The notes beneath the pieces are model-generated. The model ran no database searches. It was given only the letters and a program-made list of their open reading frames with translations, and was not told the origin of the DNA. A program made the translations under genes and the position numbers. Positions 1 to 5,555 of a DNA stretch of 21,083 nt are shown in pieces. The stretch covers positions 1-21,083 of the IMG/VR virus record IMGVR_UViG_3300029448_000534; one strand, written 5' to 3'. Source of the stretch: a virus. Every line of letters begins with the position of its first letter. Position 1 is the first letter of the stretch.

Positions 1-196
1 TTGTTTCTTTTATTATTTCTTTGCAGTGATCTTTTGCTTGTTCTAAGACTGTTGTTAAGTTTGGAAAATTAGAAGGATATACTCCATAAATATATAAATC
101 ATTTATAGCAGCTGCTACTCTTGATAATCCTTGGTATCTTCTTTTTAATCTTTGAACTTTACTATCATAATCTAAATTATGTGGAATATTACTCAC
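1..196 (-). CDS. Hypothetical protein, 3' part beyond window edge
   Basis: An open minus-strand frame begins with GTG at 196-194 and stays open for 65 codons to the window edge, so the C-terminus is not seen. The start is supported by a perfect GGAGG seven bases upstream. The visible N-terminus starts MSNIPHNLDYDSK and continues with an Arg/Lys-rich stretch (QRLKRRYQGLSRVAAAIND), probably helical. The start overlaps the last codons of the upstream small gene (stop at 191-189), suggesting translational coupling. I do not recognise the family. The good ribosome binding site and the compact operon make it a likely real early gene. Confidence 0.6.
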   Translation of the reverse strand, partial: MSNIPHNLDYDSKVQRLKRRYQGLSRVAAAINDLYIYGVYPSNFPNLTTVLEQAKDHCKEIIKET

Positions 197-353
197 TAGG
201 TTTCCTCCATTTTGTATTTTGTATTTTTATTTCCATTTGCTTGACCTCCTGAGAGACTGGATCTTTTCCTTCAGTAGCTTTTTCTTCAGATTCAAATTGC
301 TCCTCCAGGACAAAGGCAGCCTCTCCAGTTGTTGTTTTAATTATTTTAGGCAC
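189..353 (-). CDS. Small acidic hypothetical protein (54 aa)
   Basis: A short minus-strand frame starts with GTG at 353-351 inside the last codons of the upstream gene and ends at TAA 191-189, inside the start of the next gene. It encodes 54 residues beginning MPKIIKTTTGEAAFVLEEQF, with an acidic central part (ESEEKATEGKD) and a basic C-terminus. An AAGGAA lies 7 bases upstream of the GTG. It fills what would otherwise be an empty 150-base gap and overlaps both neighbours by a few bases, the usual pattern here. No family recognised. The main doubt is its size and the non-ATG start. Confidence 0.5.
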   Translation of the reverse strand: MPKIIKTTTGEAAFVLEEQFESEEKATEGKDPVSQEVKQMEIKIQNTKWRKPSE

Positions 354-549
354 TTTGTTTTTCCTTAACTAAATTTCCAGCATCAACAGTTTGTCTAATA
401 TGTGGCTTACTATTGGTTAATAAAACCTTAGCAATTTCTTTGCTTTTATTTGGTCCTTCATAACTAACTAAAACCATATATTTACATCCAGCATCTTCAG
501 TTTGTTCTTGTATCTCTATATCAATTTTATCGCTTTCAACTATCGACAT
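346..549 (-). CDS. Hypothetical early protein (67 aa)
   Basis: The frame is open from 567, but the start at 549 (MSIVESDKIDIEIQ) is preferred because AAGGAG lies six bases upstream of that ATG. It gives 67 residues. The sequence alternates hydrophobic and charged residues (DKIDIEIQEQ, CKYMVLVSYEG, KEIAKVLLTN), suggesting a small mixed alpha/beta fold. No signal, membrane segment or known motif is visible. It overlaps the upstream XRE gene end by 14 bases, so it belongs to the leftward operon. Function unknown. Confidence 0.6.
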   Translation of the reverse strand: MSIVESDKIDIEIQEQTEDAGCKYMVLVSYEGPNKSKEIAKVLLTNSKPHIRQTVDAGNLVKEKQSA

Positions 550-829
550 GGATAACTCCTTTTTCAATAGATTTTGAATTTATAAAATCAGGATTAGTTA
601 AGTCATTTGGTGTAACTTTATAAAAATTTGCCAATTGAACTAATCTGTATGAGCATGGAACATTTTTTCCATTTTCATATTTTTCTACTTGTTGATGTGT
701 TACTCCAAGATGAGCTGCTGGAACTTTTTGAGGCATAAATGTTGCTCTATCTAATCTTAAATATCTCAAATTAGATCCAATCATTAATGCAAATCTTTTA
801 ACTTCTTCTTTATCTCTATTCTTTGCCAT
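536..829 (-). CDS. XRE-family helix-turn-helix protein (97 aa)
   Basis: A small DNA-binding protein of the XRE/Cro type. The start at 829 (MAKNRDKEEVKRF) is chosen over the open frame further upstream because GGAGG sits six bases before this ATG. After about 15 residues the HTH begins: IGSNLRYLRLDR, then the recognition-helix region AAHLGVTHQQVEKYENGKN, the classic xLGVxxxxxxxYExGxxxP pattern, then a helix ending with LANFYKVTPNDL. Proteins of this form repress or modulate phage or plasmid promoters. It lies inside the leftward operon, far from the two palindromic operators, and may be a second, Cro-like regulator. Its target is unknown. Confidence 0.8.
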   Translation of the reverse strand: MAKNRDKEEVKRFALMIGSNLRYLRLDRATFMPQKVPAAHLGVTHQQVEKYENGKNVPCSYRLVQLANFYKVTPNDLTNPDFINSKSIEKGVIHVDS

Positions 830-1091
830 CAGTTGCCTCCATAAATTGTTTGACATCAGATTTTATTAATTCGACATCTAAAACTTTTGAACTTTCGCAT
901 GTTGCTTTAAAACAAGCATCAGGCAGCTGCTGAAATTTAGTGTGCATATCTACAAAATAACCTACACATCCATTTTTTTTCTTTTTGATCCACCAAGAGC
1001 TGTTATCTAATCTCTTATAAGGACCAGTATTATCATTTAAGAAAGTTGATTTACTCATAGAGCAATAACTTTCTCTAACTTTTCTAGTCAT
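816..1091 (-). CDS. Cysteine-containing hypothetical protein (91 aa)
   Basis: The frame is open from 1238, but translation most likely begins at ATG 1091 (MTRKVRESYCSM), where GGAGG lies seven bases upstream; residues encoded before that lie inside the previous gene. The 91-residue product has four cysteines (SYCSM, NGCVG, DACFK, ATCESS), a basic WWIKKKKNG patch and a C-terminus ending MEATDGKE. The cysteine spacing is not a recognisable zinc-binding pattern. It overlaps the next gene's start (829) by 14 bases and the previous gene's stop (1088) by 4. Function unknown. Confidence 0.55.
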   Translation of the reverse strand: MTRKVRESYCSMSKSTFLNDNTGPYKRLDNSSWWIKKKKNGCVGYFVDMHTKFQQLPDACFKATCESSKVLDVELIKSDVKQFMEATDGKE

Positions 1092-1369
1092 AATATTTCC
1101 TCCAAAATTGACTTTGTTAGTATTAATTGAGCAAGAACTGAATTTAGTCTTGCAGCTGTTATTGGTGCGAACTCTATTGTCTCGCCATGATTTGCTAATA
1201 CTCTTAATTCTATTTGTGTAATTGGGTAATGATGCCAACTAGGATCTGACATTTTTGATGCCAATGATGCAGTATGTTTTAAAATTTCTTTTTGCTGGTT
1301 ATCTAATTCTTCATTTTCAGATCCAGGAAATTTAACAATATTATTTGTAAATCTTTTTCCGATACTCAT
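1088..1369 (-). CDS. Hypothetical early protein (93 aa)
   Basis: A 93-residue protein starting MSIGKRFTNNIVKFPG. Residues about 22-93 look helical (NQQKEILKHTASLASKM and the C-terminal AARLNSVLAQLILTKSILEE), with a short beta-like middle (ITQIELRVLANHGETIEF). The start is preceded by AAGGAATAT repeated twice in tandem, giving a weak, rather distant ribosome binding site. It overlaps the downstream gene by four bases and the short upstream ORF by 29. No family recognised. Confidence 0.55.
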   Translation of the reverse strand: MSIGKRFTNNIVKFPGSENEELDNQQKEILKHTASLASKMSDPSWHHYPITQIELRVLANHGETIEFAPITAARLNSVLAQLILTKSILEEIL

Positions 1370-1469
1370 TTTTTATATATTCCTTATATTCCTTATAAAA
1401 TTCTGCATCTTTTTCAAAAGTTGTCCGATGATTTAGTTCTTGGTTTAGTTTCCATTCCAAGTAACTCAT
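1341..1469 (-). CDS. Very small charged hypothetical protein (42 aa)
   Basis: A 43-codon minus-strand frame from ATG 1469-1467 to TAA 1343-1341. The product starts MSYLEWKLNQELNHRTTFEK and continues with Tyr/Lys/Glu repeats (EFYKEYKEYIKNEYRKKIYK), a strongly helical charged composition unlike a random frame. It covers the otherwise empty 1370-1413 gap and overlaps both neighbours, as other small genes do here. The ribosome binding site is weak (AGAG about 10 bases upstream) and the overlaps are long (56 bases at its start), so it is uncertain. Confidence 0.4.
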   Translation of the reverse strand: MSYLEWKLNQELNHRTTFEKDAEFYKEYKEYIKNEYRKKIYK

Positions 1470-1758
1470 CGGTATCAATCTCTTCAGATTTTTCTTTGTG
1501 CATGTCATGTGATTGAACTATGTAAGCAAGAGCATCATCATAAGTATCTTGTTTAAATTTATGTGTTGCTCTTATTAATTTTGCCTGAGCATAAAGAAGT
1601 GGAATTACATGACCAGGAATGTCTTTTTTTAAATATGGATCTAAGAGGATGGACCAGGCAGCAGCAATCTTTTTCATATTGCGACTGAAAGATCCATAAT
1701 CCTCTTCTCTGGATTTTTCTAGCTCAGTTAATCTTTTATTTAGATTTACTTTTGCCAT
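1414..1758 (-). CDS. DUF6378/MazG-like phage protein (114 aa)
   Basis: The start at 1758 (MAKVNLNKRLTEL) is preferred because GAGG lies nine bases upstream; an earlier in-frame ATG lies inside the preceding small gene. The core EEDYGSFSRNMKKIAAAWS, then HVIPLLYAQAKLIRATH, then YDDALAYIVQSHDMH matches the layout of the DUF6378 family (YGDPxxNFxxIAxLW, a second helix with K/R-A-R, then a DD..D-Y-A helix). That family is all-alpha and is often likened to MazG-type NTP pyrophosphohydrolases; it is frequent beside phage recombination genes. The family call comes from motif memory; catalytic activity is not claimed. Confidence 0.55.
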   Translation of the reverse strand: MAKVNLNKRLTELEKSREEDYGSFSRNMKKIAAAWSILLDPYLKKDIPGHVIPLLYAQAKLIRATHKFKQDTYDDALAYIVQSHDMHKEKSEEIDTDELLGMETKPRTKSSDNF

Positions 1759-1906
1759 TCTTAAAATCCTCATGAGCTTTTGTAATATAAAATTCAACTG
1801 TCTTGCTCATTGATATAGGCAGCTCAAACTTTTTTTGAGAAAGTTCCTCAAGCAGTTTGTAAGTGGCAATATTAATTGCGACTGATTTGAATTTATCTGG
1901 ATTCAT
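1736..1906 (-). CDS. Ribbon-helix-helix-like small protein (56 aa)
   Basis: A 57-codon minus-strand frame from ATG 1906-1904 to TAA 1738-1736, with a perfect GGAGG five bases upstream. The product begins MNPDKFKSVAINIATYKLLE. It has a short beta-like strand (FKSVAINI), a helix (YKLLEELSQKK), a turn, then a second helix (SMSKTVEFYITKAHEDF): the order and spacing of a ribbon-helix-helix DNA-binding domain (MetJ/Arc type), followed by a basic tail. Such proteins act as dimeric repressors or modulators. It sits between the small beta protein and the DUF6378-like gene and overlaps the latter by 23 bases. The fold call rests on pattern only. Confidence 0.6.
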   Translation of the reverse strand: MNPDKFKSVAINIATYKLLEELSQKKFELPISMSKTVEFYITKAHEDFKNGKSKSK

Positions 1907-2179
1907 TTAAGCCTCCAATTCAGATGGCTCAAAGCTGGTATCAGCAGCTCCTCCAGGTGCATCAGCAAGTTCTACTCGATAGAAGGTATAAAAAACTGTT
2001 CCTTCTGCCATCTTACCATTACCACTAGCTTTCTGTTTATAAGCTCCGAATTTGTGCTTAACTCCATCAACTACAATTGTTCCAGACATATCGTAGGATT
2101 GTGGAGATTTTTTATTTGTTGCAATAAAAGCAGCTCCAAGATCTGGTCTTTCTTTTTTTTGCATTTGTTCATCTGACAT
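1907..2179 (-). CDS. Small beta-rich protein next to ERF (90 aa)
   Basis: A 90-residue protein, ATG at 2179, with AGGAG nine bases upstream. After a polar N-terminus (MSDEQMQKKERPDLGAAF) comes a likely beta barrel or sheet: YDMSGTIVVDGVKHKFGAYKQ, then GTVFYTFYRVELAD. This resembles small DUF736-like phage/plasmid proteins (Y.G...VDG....... ..K....G..Y....). Its position directly after the ERF annealing gene (1-base gap) suggests a role in single-strand DNA handling or recombination. That is an inference; no OB-fold single-strand binding signature could be confirmed by eye. Confidence 0.6.
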   Translation of the reverse strand: MSDEQMQKKERPDLGAAFIATNKKSPQSYDMSGTIVVDGVKHKFGAYKQKASGNGKMAEGTVFYTFYRVELADAPGGAADTSFEPSELEA

Positions 2180-2180
2180 A

Positions 2181-2780
2181 TTAGATTACTCCTCGTTGTT
2201 GCAGATTGGTTTTAGCTGAAGTAAATTTTGCCATAAACTCTTTGTAAGTTAATGGATTATTTGCTTTCAGATCGGAAAGGAAAACTTTATTTTTAGAAAT
2301 CCATTCCTTGTAATTTCCAGCATGACTGACAGCATTTAATTCTGTTAGTGCTGCTTGGATCTTTTTATCTTGCTGCTCTATTGCAGCTGACACTTCTTCT
2401 GCTGATGCGATTTGGTCATTAGTTACTCCACATACAGCTAACATTCTTCCTATTGCAGAACTTTCACAGTTCTCTAAGGCTGATGTTTGATTTATTCTTG
2501 ATGCAGTTCTTTTCTCTTCTGCATGACCAGTAGCAATAACTATTCCATCAAGTATGCCAGTTGCTTTCATAACAACTGTTTCTTTATCTACTGAAATAAT
2601 CTCAGTATGGATTTGAAGTTTTGCTCCTAAGTTTCTTCTTACAACAGCAATTCTATGAGCAACTGTTGCATATTCTTTTCCATGAATATTAATCATAGAT
2701 CCATTTTTTGATTTTTTAAAATCGTTAATGGTGCTGATTAATTGATCTGGAATTATAGTATTATTATTGTCATCAGACAT
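2181..2780 (-). CDS. erf: ERF-family single-strand annealing protein
   Basis: A 199-residue member of the ERF recombinase family (P22 Erf-type single-strand annealing proteins), which pair complementary single strands during phage recombination and genome circularisation. The family core is at residues 40-137: VAHRIAVVRRNLGAKLQIHT, then INQTSALENCESSAIGRMLA and the CGV..DQIASAEEV motif, diagnostic for ERF. The C-terminal 60 residues are more variable and helical. The start at 2780 has AGGAG seven bases upstream. The gene follows a PD-(D/E)XK nuclease, the usual exonuclease-plus-annealase pairing. Length fits the family (about 180-210). Confidence 0.9.
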   Translation of the reverse strand: MSDDNNNTIIPDQLISTINDFKKSKNGSMINIHGKEYATVAHRIAVVRRNLGAKLQIHTEIISVDKETVVMKATGILDGIVIATGHAEEKRTASRINQTSALENCESSAIGRMLAVCGVTNDQIASAEEVSAAIEQQDKKIQAALTELNAVSHAGNYKEWISKNKVFLSDLKANNPLTYKEFMAKFTSAKTNLQQRGVI

Positions 2781-2890
2781 AATATAACTCCTATGATTAG
2801 TGTTGATTTTAATCGCTGCCTTTGTTGCAGCTTTTTTAATTTGTCCAATTTATGTTGGATGTGAAAACCTTTTATTAATTTACTTTCCAT
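2753..2890 (-). CDS. Small protein with C-terminal membrane segment (45 aa)
   Basis: A 46-codon minus-strand frame from ATG 2890-2888, inside the last codons of the nuclease gene, to TAA 2755-2753, 28 bases into the ERF gene. An AAAGGA lies 3 bases upstream. The N-terminal half is a basic amphipathic helix (MESKLIKGFHIQHKLDKLKK, LQQRQRLK); the C-terminal end STLIIGVILCLMTIIIL is hydrophobic and long enough to span a membrane. It fills a gap of about 95 bases in a tightly packed operon. The hydrophobic tail overlaps the ERF ribosome binding site and start, so it may be coincidental. Confidence 0.4.
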   Translation of the reverse strand: MESKLIKGFHIQHKLDKLKKLQQRQRLKSTLIIGVILCLMTIIIL

Positions 2891-3909
2891 AAATCCTTTG
2901 CCTCTTGCAATAATTCAGTTGGTAATCCATTCCAGGCAAAAGGATGATCAAAATTTGGATCTATCATTTGCACTGCATTTTCAATTATTTCTTCTCTTGT
3001 AAAATCTTGAAATTGAGAAAGTATTTTTTCTCTTCTCATAAATGTTCTAAACATTATTTGTAAATTTCTTTTTAATCCTTCAACTGTTAAATGATGACAA
3101 TTAGTGCTATCAAAAATTTTAAAATCTTTTTCTGTTGAATAAAGTAAATAGACTGGAACTTTAAAATTATAATGAGCTGCATAAACAGCACATTGAACTA
3201 AATGATTAAAGCTCGGAACAGCTGGAGAAGAACAAGAAAGAAAACTCCTAGTACCATCTTTTTTTATTTTACCAAGTCGTGAATACTTGGTTTTTAGCTC
3301 AACAATCTTTTGAGGAAACAATGAAAGCTCTCCAGATTGTTTGCCAAAGTCAAAATCAATTCTGCCAACAGTTGGGAGAGAAGGAGATGAAAAAAAATCT
3401 TCCAAGTTGTTAGTGTCAATTGATACTTGTCTTTCACAAGTGATAGGACTTGCTATTCCGAGTTCTGTTAAACCAGCATTTGCATTATTAACTATCTGAG
3501 GAACTTCCTCTAAATATTTAATTTTTTTATCGCTGTCTTTGTCATCGACTGGCTGGTATTCTTTAAAAATTTCTATTTGCTCTTCTAAAGCATTTGCTAA
3601 ACTTATTTTTTCATTAGTTGTTGCTGCTACTTTTTTTGTTGTTGGATGTAATTTATAAATTGTTTCTGCATGTTGTCTTTGCAACACCTCGCCTACTCTT
3701 TTTCCAGCCTCCATAGCAGAGTTGCTATCAAGCATTTCTCTCCTCATTTTCTGGTCCATAACTACATACTTAAATAACCAGGCACTATCAGGAATTGCGA
3801 ATTGAGTTGGAGAGTTATGAGAAAGTTTTAATTTTTGTGCGAAGAGTGGTAATTCTTTTTCTTCTAAAGGATCTTGTAATTTTTGTTGAATTGCATTTTT
3901 CAATATCAT
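2875..3909 (-). CDS. PD-(D/E)XK nuclease (RecB/Cas4-like exonuclease)
   Basis: A 344-residue protein with PD-(D/E)XK nuclease motifs: E159 (CERQVS), D185 in VGRIDFDFG, the E-x-K pair E204/K206 in KIVELKTKYS, and Q239 in HLVQCAVYAAH, the motif III glutamine of the RecB/Cas4/lambda-exonuclease-like branch. Such enzymes resect double-stranded ends, and the ERF annealer just downstream is the expected partner. The first 150 residues are helical and probably contribute to DNA binding. The start at 3909 lacks an obvious Shine-Dalgarno sequence. The promoter-like element and palindrome directly upstream (3933-3967) suggest this is the first gene of the repressible leftward operon. Confidence 0.85.
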   Translation of the reverse strand: MILKNAIQQKLQDPLEEKELPLFAQKLKLSHNSPTQFAIPDSAWLFKYVVMDQKMRREMLDSNSAMEAGKRVGEVLQRQHAETIYKLHPTTKKVAATTNEKISLANALEEQIEIFKEYQPVDDKDSDKKIKYLEEVPQIVNNANAGLTELGIASPITCERQVSIDTNNLEDFFSSPSLPTVGRIDFDFGKQSGELSLFPQKIVELKTKYSRLGKIKKDGTRSFLSCSSPAVPSFNHLVQCAVYAAHYNFKVPVYLLYSTEKDFKIFDSTNCHHLTVEGLKRNLQIMFRTFMRREKILSQFQDFTREEIIENAVQMIDPNFDHPFAWNGLPTELLQEAKDLWKVN

Positions 3910-3932
3910 GAGAGCACATATAATTATGTGAG

Positions 3933-3967
3933 ATTATATGTAAAGTGGATTATCCAGATTGGATAAT
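3933..3967 (-). promoter_or_regulatory. Leftward operator/promoter upstream of nuclease gene
   Basis: 3949-3967 is a perfect 19-bp palindrome, ATTATCCA-GAT-TGGATAAT. A third half-site (TGGAT, 3946-3950) lies directly adjacent. On the minus strand a consensus TATAAT is at 3938-3933, so the palindrome covers the region where the spacer and -35 would lie. A bound dimer should block RNA polymerase for the nuclease/ERF operon. The palindrome matches the one at 5537-5555 in half-site sequence and 3-bp spacing. The site is seen directly; the promoter is an inference, because the -35 hexamer is poor and TATAAT is common in such A+T-rich DNA. Confidence 0.7.
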
Positions 3968-3968
3968 A

Positions 3969-4223
3969 TTATTTTTTGGAAATATCTGATTTGGTACGAT
4001 TAGATCCGATTGAAACTACTGGAGCTTTTTTGTTCTTGATGTGTCCTTCAAACCATTGAATAAAAGCTGCTCTTGGATATAAGATTTTGTCGCCTAATCT
4101 AAAAAACATTGGTCCTTGATCTGCCAATCTCCATTTCTTTAAGGTGTTTCTTGGTATTTGGAAATCATTTTCAATATCAATATCAGTTGCAGTTTGTTTT
4201 AAATTTTTCCATTCATCAAACAT
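3969..4223 (-). CDS. Excisionase-type helix-turn-helix protein (84 aa)
   Basis: A small protein with an excisionase/HTH_17-like winged-helix fold at residues about 10-62: TATDIDIENDFQIPRNTLKKW, then DQGPMFFRLGDKILYPRAAFIQWFEGH. This is the characteristic pattern (x-W-R..G-P.f.+lG.+i.Y....... W) of proteins annotated as excisionase or AlpA-like regulators. A Lys/Ser-rich tail follows. Its ATG shares one base with the stop of the upstream CI-like gene (TAATG), so the two are translationally coupled. No integrase is present in the window, so a regulatory role beside the repressor is as likely as excision. Confidence 0.7.
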   Translation of the reverse strand: MFDEWKNLKQTATDIDIENDFQIPRNTLKKWRLADQGPMFFRLGDKILYPRAAFIQWFEGHIKNKKAPVVSIGSNRTKSDISKK

Positions 4224-5497
4224 TATTTTTTACCTCTAATAACTTTAAATGGAGAATAAATTTTATTTAATACAGATTGCTCTTTTTCAAAAAGATTTAA
4301 TTTTTGTTTTGTCTCTTGATTAATTTTATTTGTTACTTGCTCAACTTTTGCTAATTGTAATTTTATTTCTTCTTCTAATTTTTTATGCTGATCTCTAATT
4401 TCTTTAGATGCTTTTTCCATTTGTTCTTTTTGCATCTTAATATTTAATTGCTCTATTTCAGATTTTAATTTTTCTTCTTGTCTTACAAGTGCTGCTTGAG
4501 GAATATTATGTTTTAATTTTGTTTTATCTACTACTGCTACTGGGTTTAATAAATTGATAACTGGAGCTATAAATTTTGGAGTAAAATTTTTTAAAATAAA
4601 TTTATTTTCTGGAGAAACATAAGGATCTGGATTTATTAAATTACTTTGTCCTCTTATCTCTTCATATAAACCAAAATAATATCTTTCTTCAGTTGCGTCA
4701 GTTAATTCTGGTGGACCAAGTGGCTCTTCAATTCCAACAATACATAATTCATTTAAACAATCAGCATCTCTATCAGCAGCTCTATAATAAAAAGCAACTT
4801 TATTATCATACATAGATCCTCTGGCATCTATTTTAATTGCTTTAATATCTTCTCTATAAATATCTCTTGGAACTACAACTTTTTCTAAATTATTTTCAGC
4901 AGCATAAGAAAACAATCTGCCTGGCTTATAACTTTCTTCAAGTTCAGTAGATTTTAATAAATTAACTTTAGACCATACTGGAATAGAAATTTTATCAAAC
5001 ATTAGATCTACTGGATCACAATTTAATTTAGCTGCATATTCAATTGCAGTTTCTCTTGAGATCTCTCTTCCACCAGATACATGATGATATAATGATGGAG
5101 CTGCTACTCCACTTTGTTTTGCAAATTCTTTTGTGTTTAAATTTAATTCAAATAATTTTCTTTTTAATAATGATGATGGAGATGATGTTGCTTTTTCATA
5201 ATCAGTAGTTGTCCAGGCAAACTTAAATTTCTCCTGGAGCTCTGCTGCTTTACCTGGGTTTTTTTTCTCAGCAATTTTATCCATTGCTCTTTGATAAACT
5301 GCATCTTCTGGTCCAAATATAATTAATCTTTTTTGATCTTTATCTGTCTCTCCAGATTTTTTTTTGTAAATAAACATGACATCAGCTTTTCCAGTTCCAA
5401 GTAAAGACTGAGGAGCTAGTTTGATTATTTTAAAATCAACTAACTCGCTTACATTGTTCCAATTACCTAATTTTTCTTCTTTATAAGGAAGTGCCAT
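4223..5497 (-). CDS. CI-like regulator: XRE HTH, S24-like domain, coiled coil
   Basis: A 424-residue probable repressor. Residues 1-100 are an unrecognised N-terminal domain. An XRE helix-turn-helix lies at about 110-168 (LNTKEFAKQSGVAAPSLYHH then SGGREISRETAIEYAAKLN and DPVDLMF). Residues 172-320 resemble the C-terminal S24/LexA-like domain of phage repressors: IKAIKIDARGSMYDNKVAFY places a Ser-Met at the GDSM-like position, followed by NELCIVGI. No clear catalytic lysine motif is seen, so autocleavage is doubtful. Residues 332-410 form a long Lys/Glu/Gln-rich coiled coil. The gene plus the coupled HTH gene are flanked by the two identical-design palindromes, which makes it the best candidate for the protein that binds them. 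Typical CI proteins are 200-240 residues, so this architecture is unusual. Confidence 0.7.
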   Translation of the reverse strand: MALPYKEEKLGNWNNVSELVDFKIIKLAPQSLLGTGKADVMFIYKKKSGETDKDQKRLIIFGPEDAVYQRAMDKIAEKKNPGKAAELQEKFKFAWTTTDYEKATSSPSSLLKRKLFELNLNTKEFAKQSGVAAPSLYHHVSGGREISRETAIEYAAKLNCDPVDLMFDKISIPVWSKVNLLKSTELEESYKPGRLFSYAAENNLEKVVVPRDIYREDIKAIKIDARGSMYDNKVAFYYRAADRDADCLNELCIVGIEEPLGPPELTDATEERYYFGLYEEIRGQSNLINPDPYVSPENKFILKNFTPKFIAPVINLLNPVAVVDKTKLKHNIPQAALVRQEEKLKSEIEQLNIKMQKEQMEKASKEIRDQHKKLEEEIKLQLAKVEQVTNKINQETKQKLNLFEKEQSVLNKIYSPFKVIRGKK

Positions 5498-5504
5498 ATA
5501 CTCT

Positions 5505-5532
5505 TATATAATGGCTTTTTGCTAATAGTAAA
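5505..5532 (-). promoter_or_regulatory. Candidate promoter of the CI-like regulator gene
   Basis: On the minus strand TTTACT (5532-5527) and TATATA (5510-5505) are 16 bp apart. Transcription would begin about seven bases beyond, near 5498-5499, next to the ATG at 5497. The mRNA would then be nearly leaderless, as known for lambda cI from PRM. No Shine-Dalgarno sequence precedes this ATG, which fits. The 5537-5555 operator abuts the -35 element on its upstream side, a position where a bound repressor could stimulate or regulate its own gene. Hexamer matches in A+T-rich DNA are weak evidence. Confidence 0.4.
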
Positions 5533-5536
5533 GACC

Positions 5537-5555
5537 ATTATCCATAGTGGATAAT
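5537..5555. promoter_or_regulatory. Palindromic operator between divergent early operons
   Basis: A perfect 19-bp palindrome, ATTATCCA-TAG-TGGATAAT, in the only divergent intergenic region of the window, between the leftward CI-like gene and the rightward 182-aa gene. It has the same half-sites and 3-bp spacer as the site at 3949-3967. The 8-bp arms differ from surrounding sequence, and no other full copy was found in the window by eye. It overlaps the first possible GTG start (5547) of the rightward gene, so binding would block rightward transcription or its elongation. A plus-strand TATAAT lies upstream at 5507-5512. Confidence 0.75.

Noticed and set aside
550-1797. Longer N-terminal versions of the small leftward genes (starts at 567, 856, 1238, 1797)
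   Set aside because: In each case a downstream ATG has a GGAGG or similar sequence at proper spacing, while the longer forms begin inside the preceding gene without one.
2815-2837. Plus-strand terminator-like hairpin GCTGC...GCAGC followed by six T
   Set aside because: No plus-strand gene lies upstream and the minus-strand transcript lacks the T-run. The sequence is better explained as codons of the 45-residue ORF on the minus strand.
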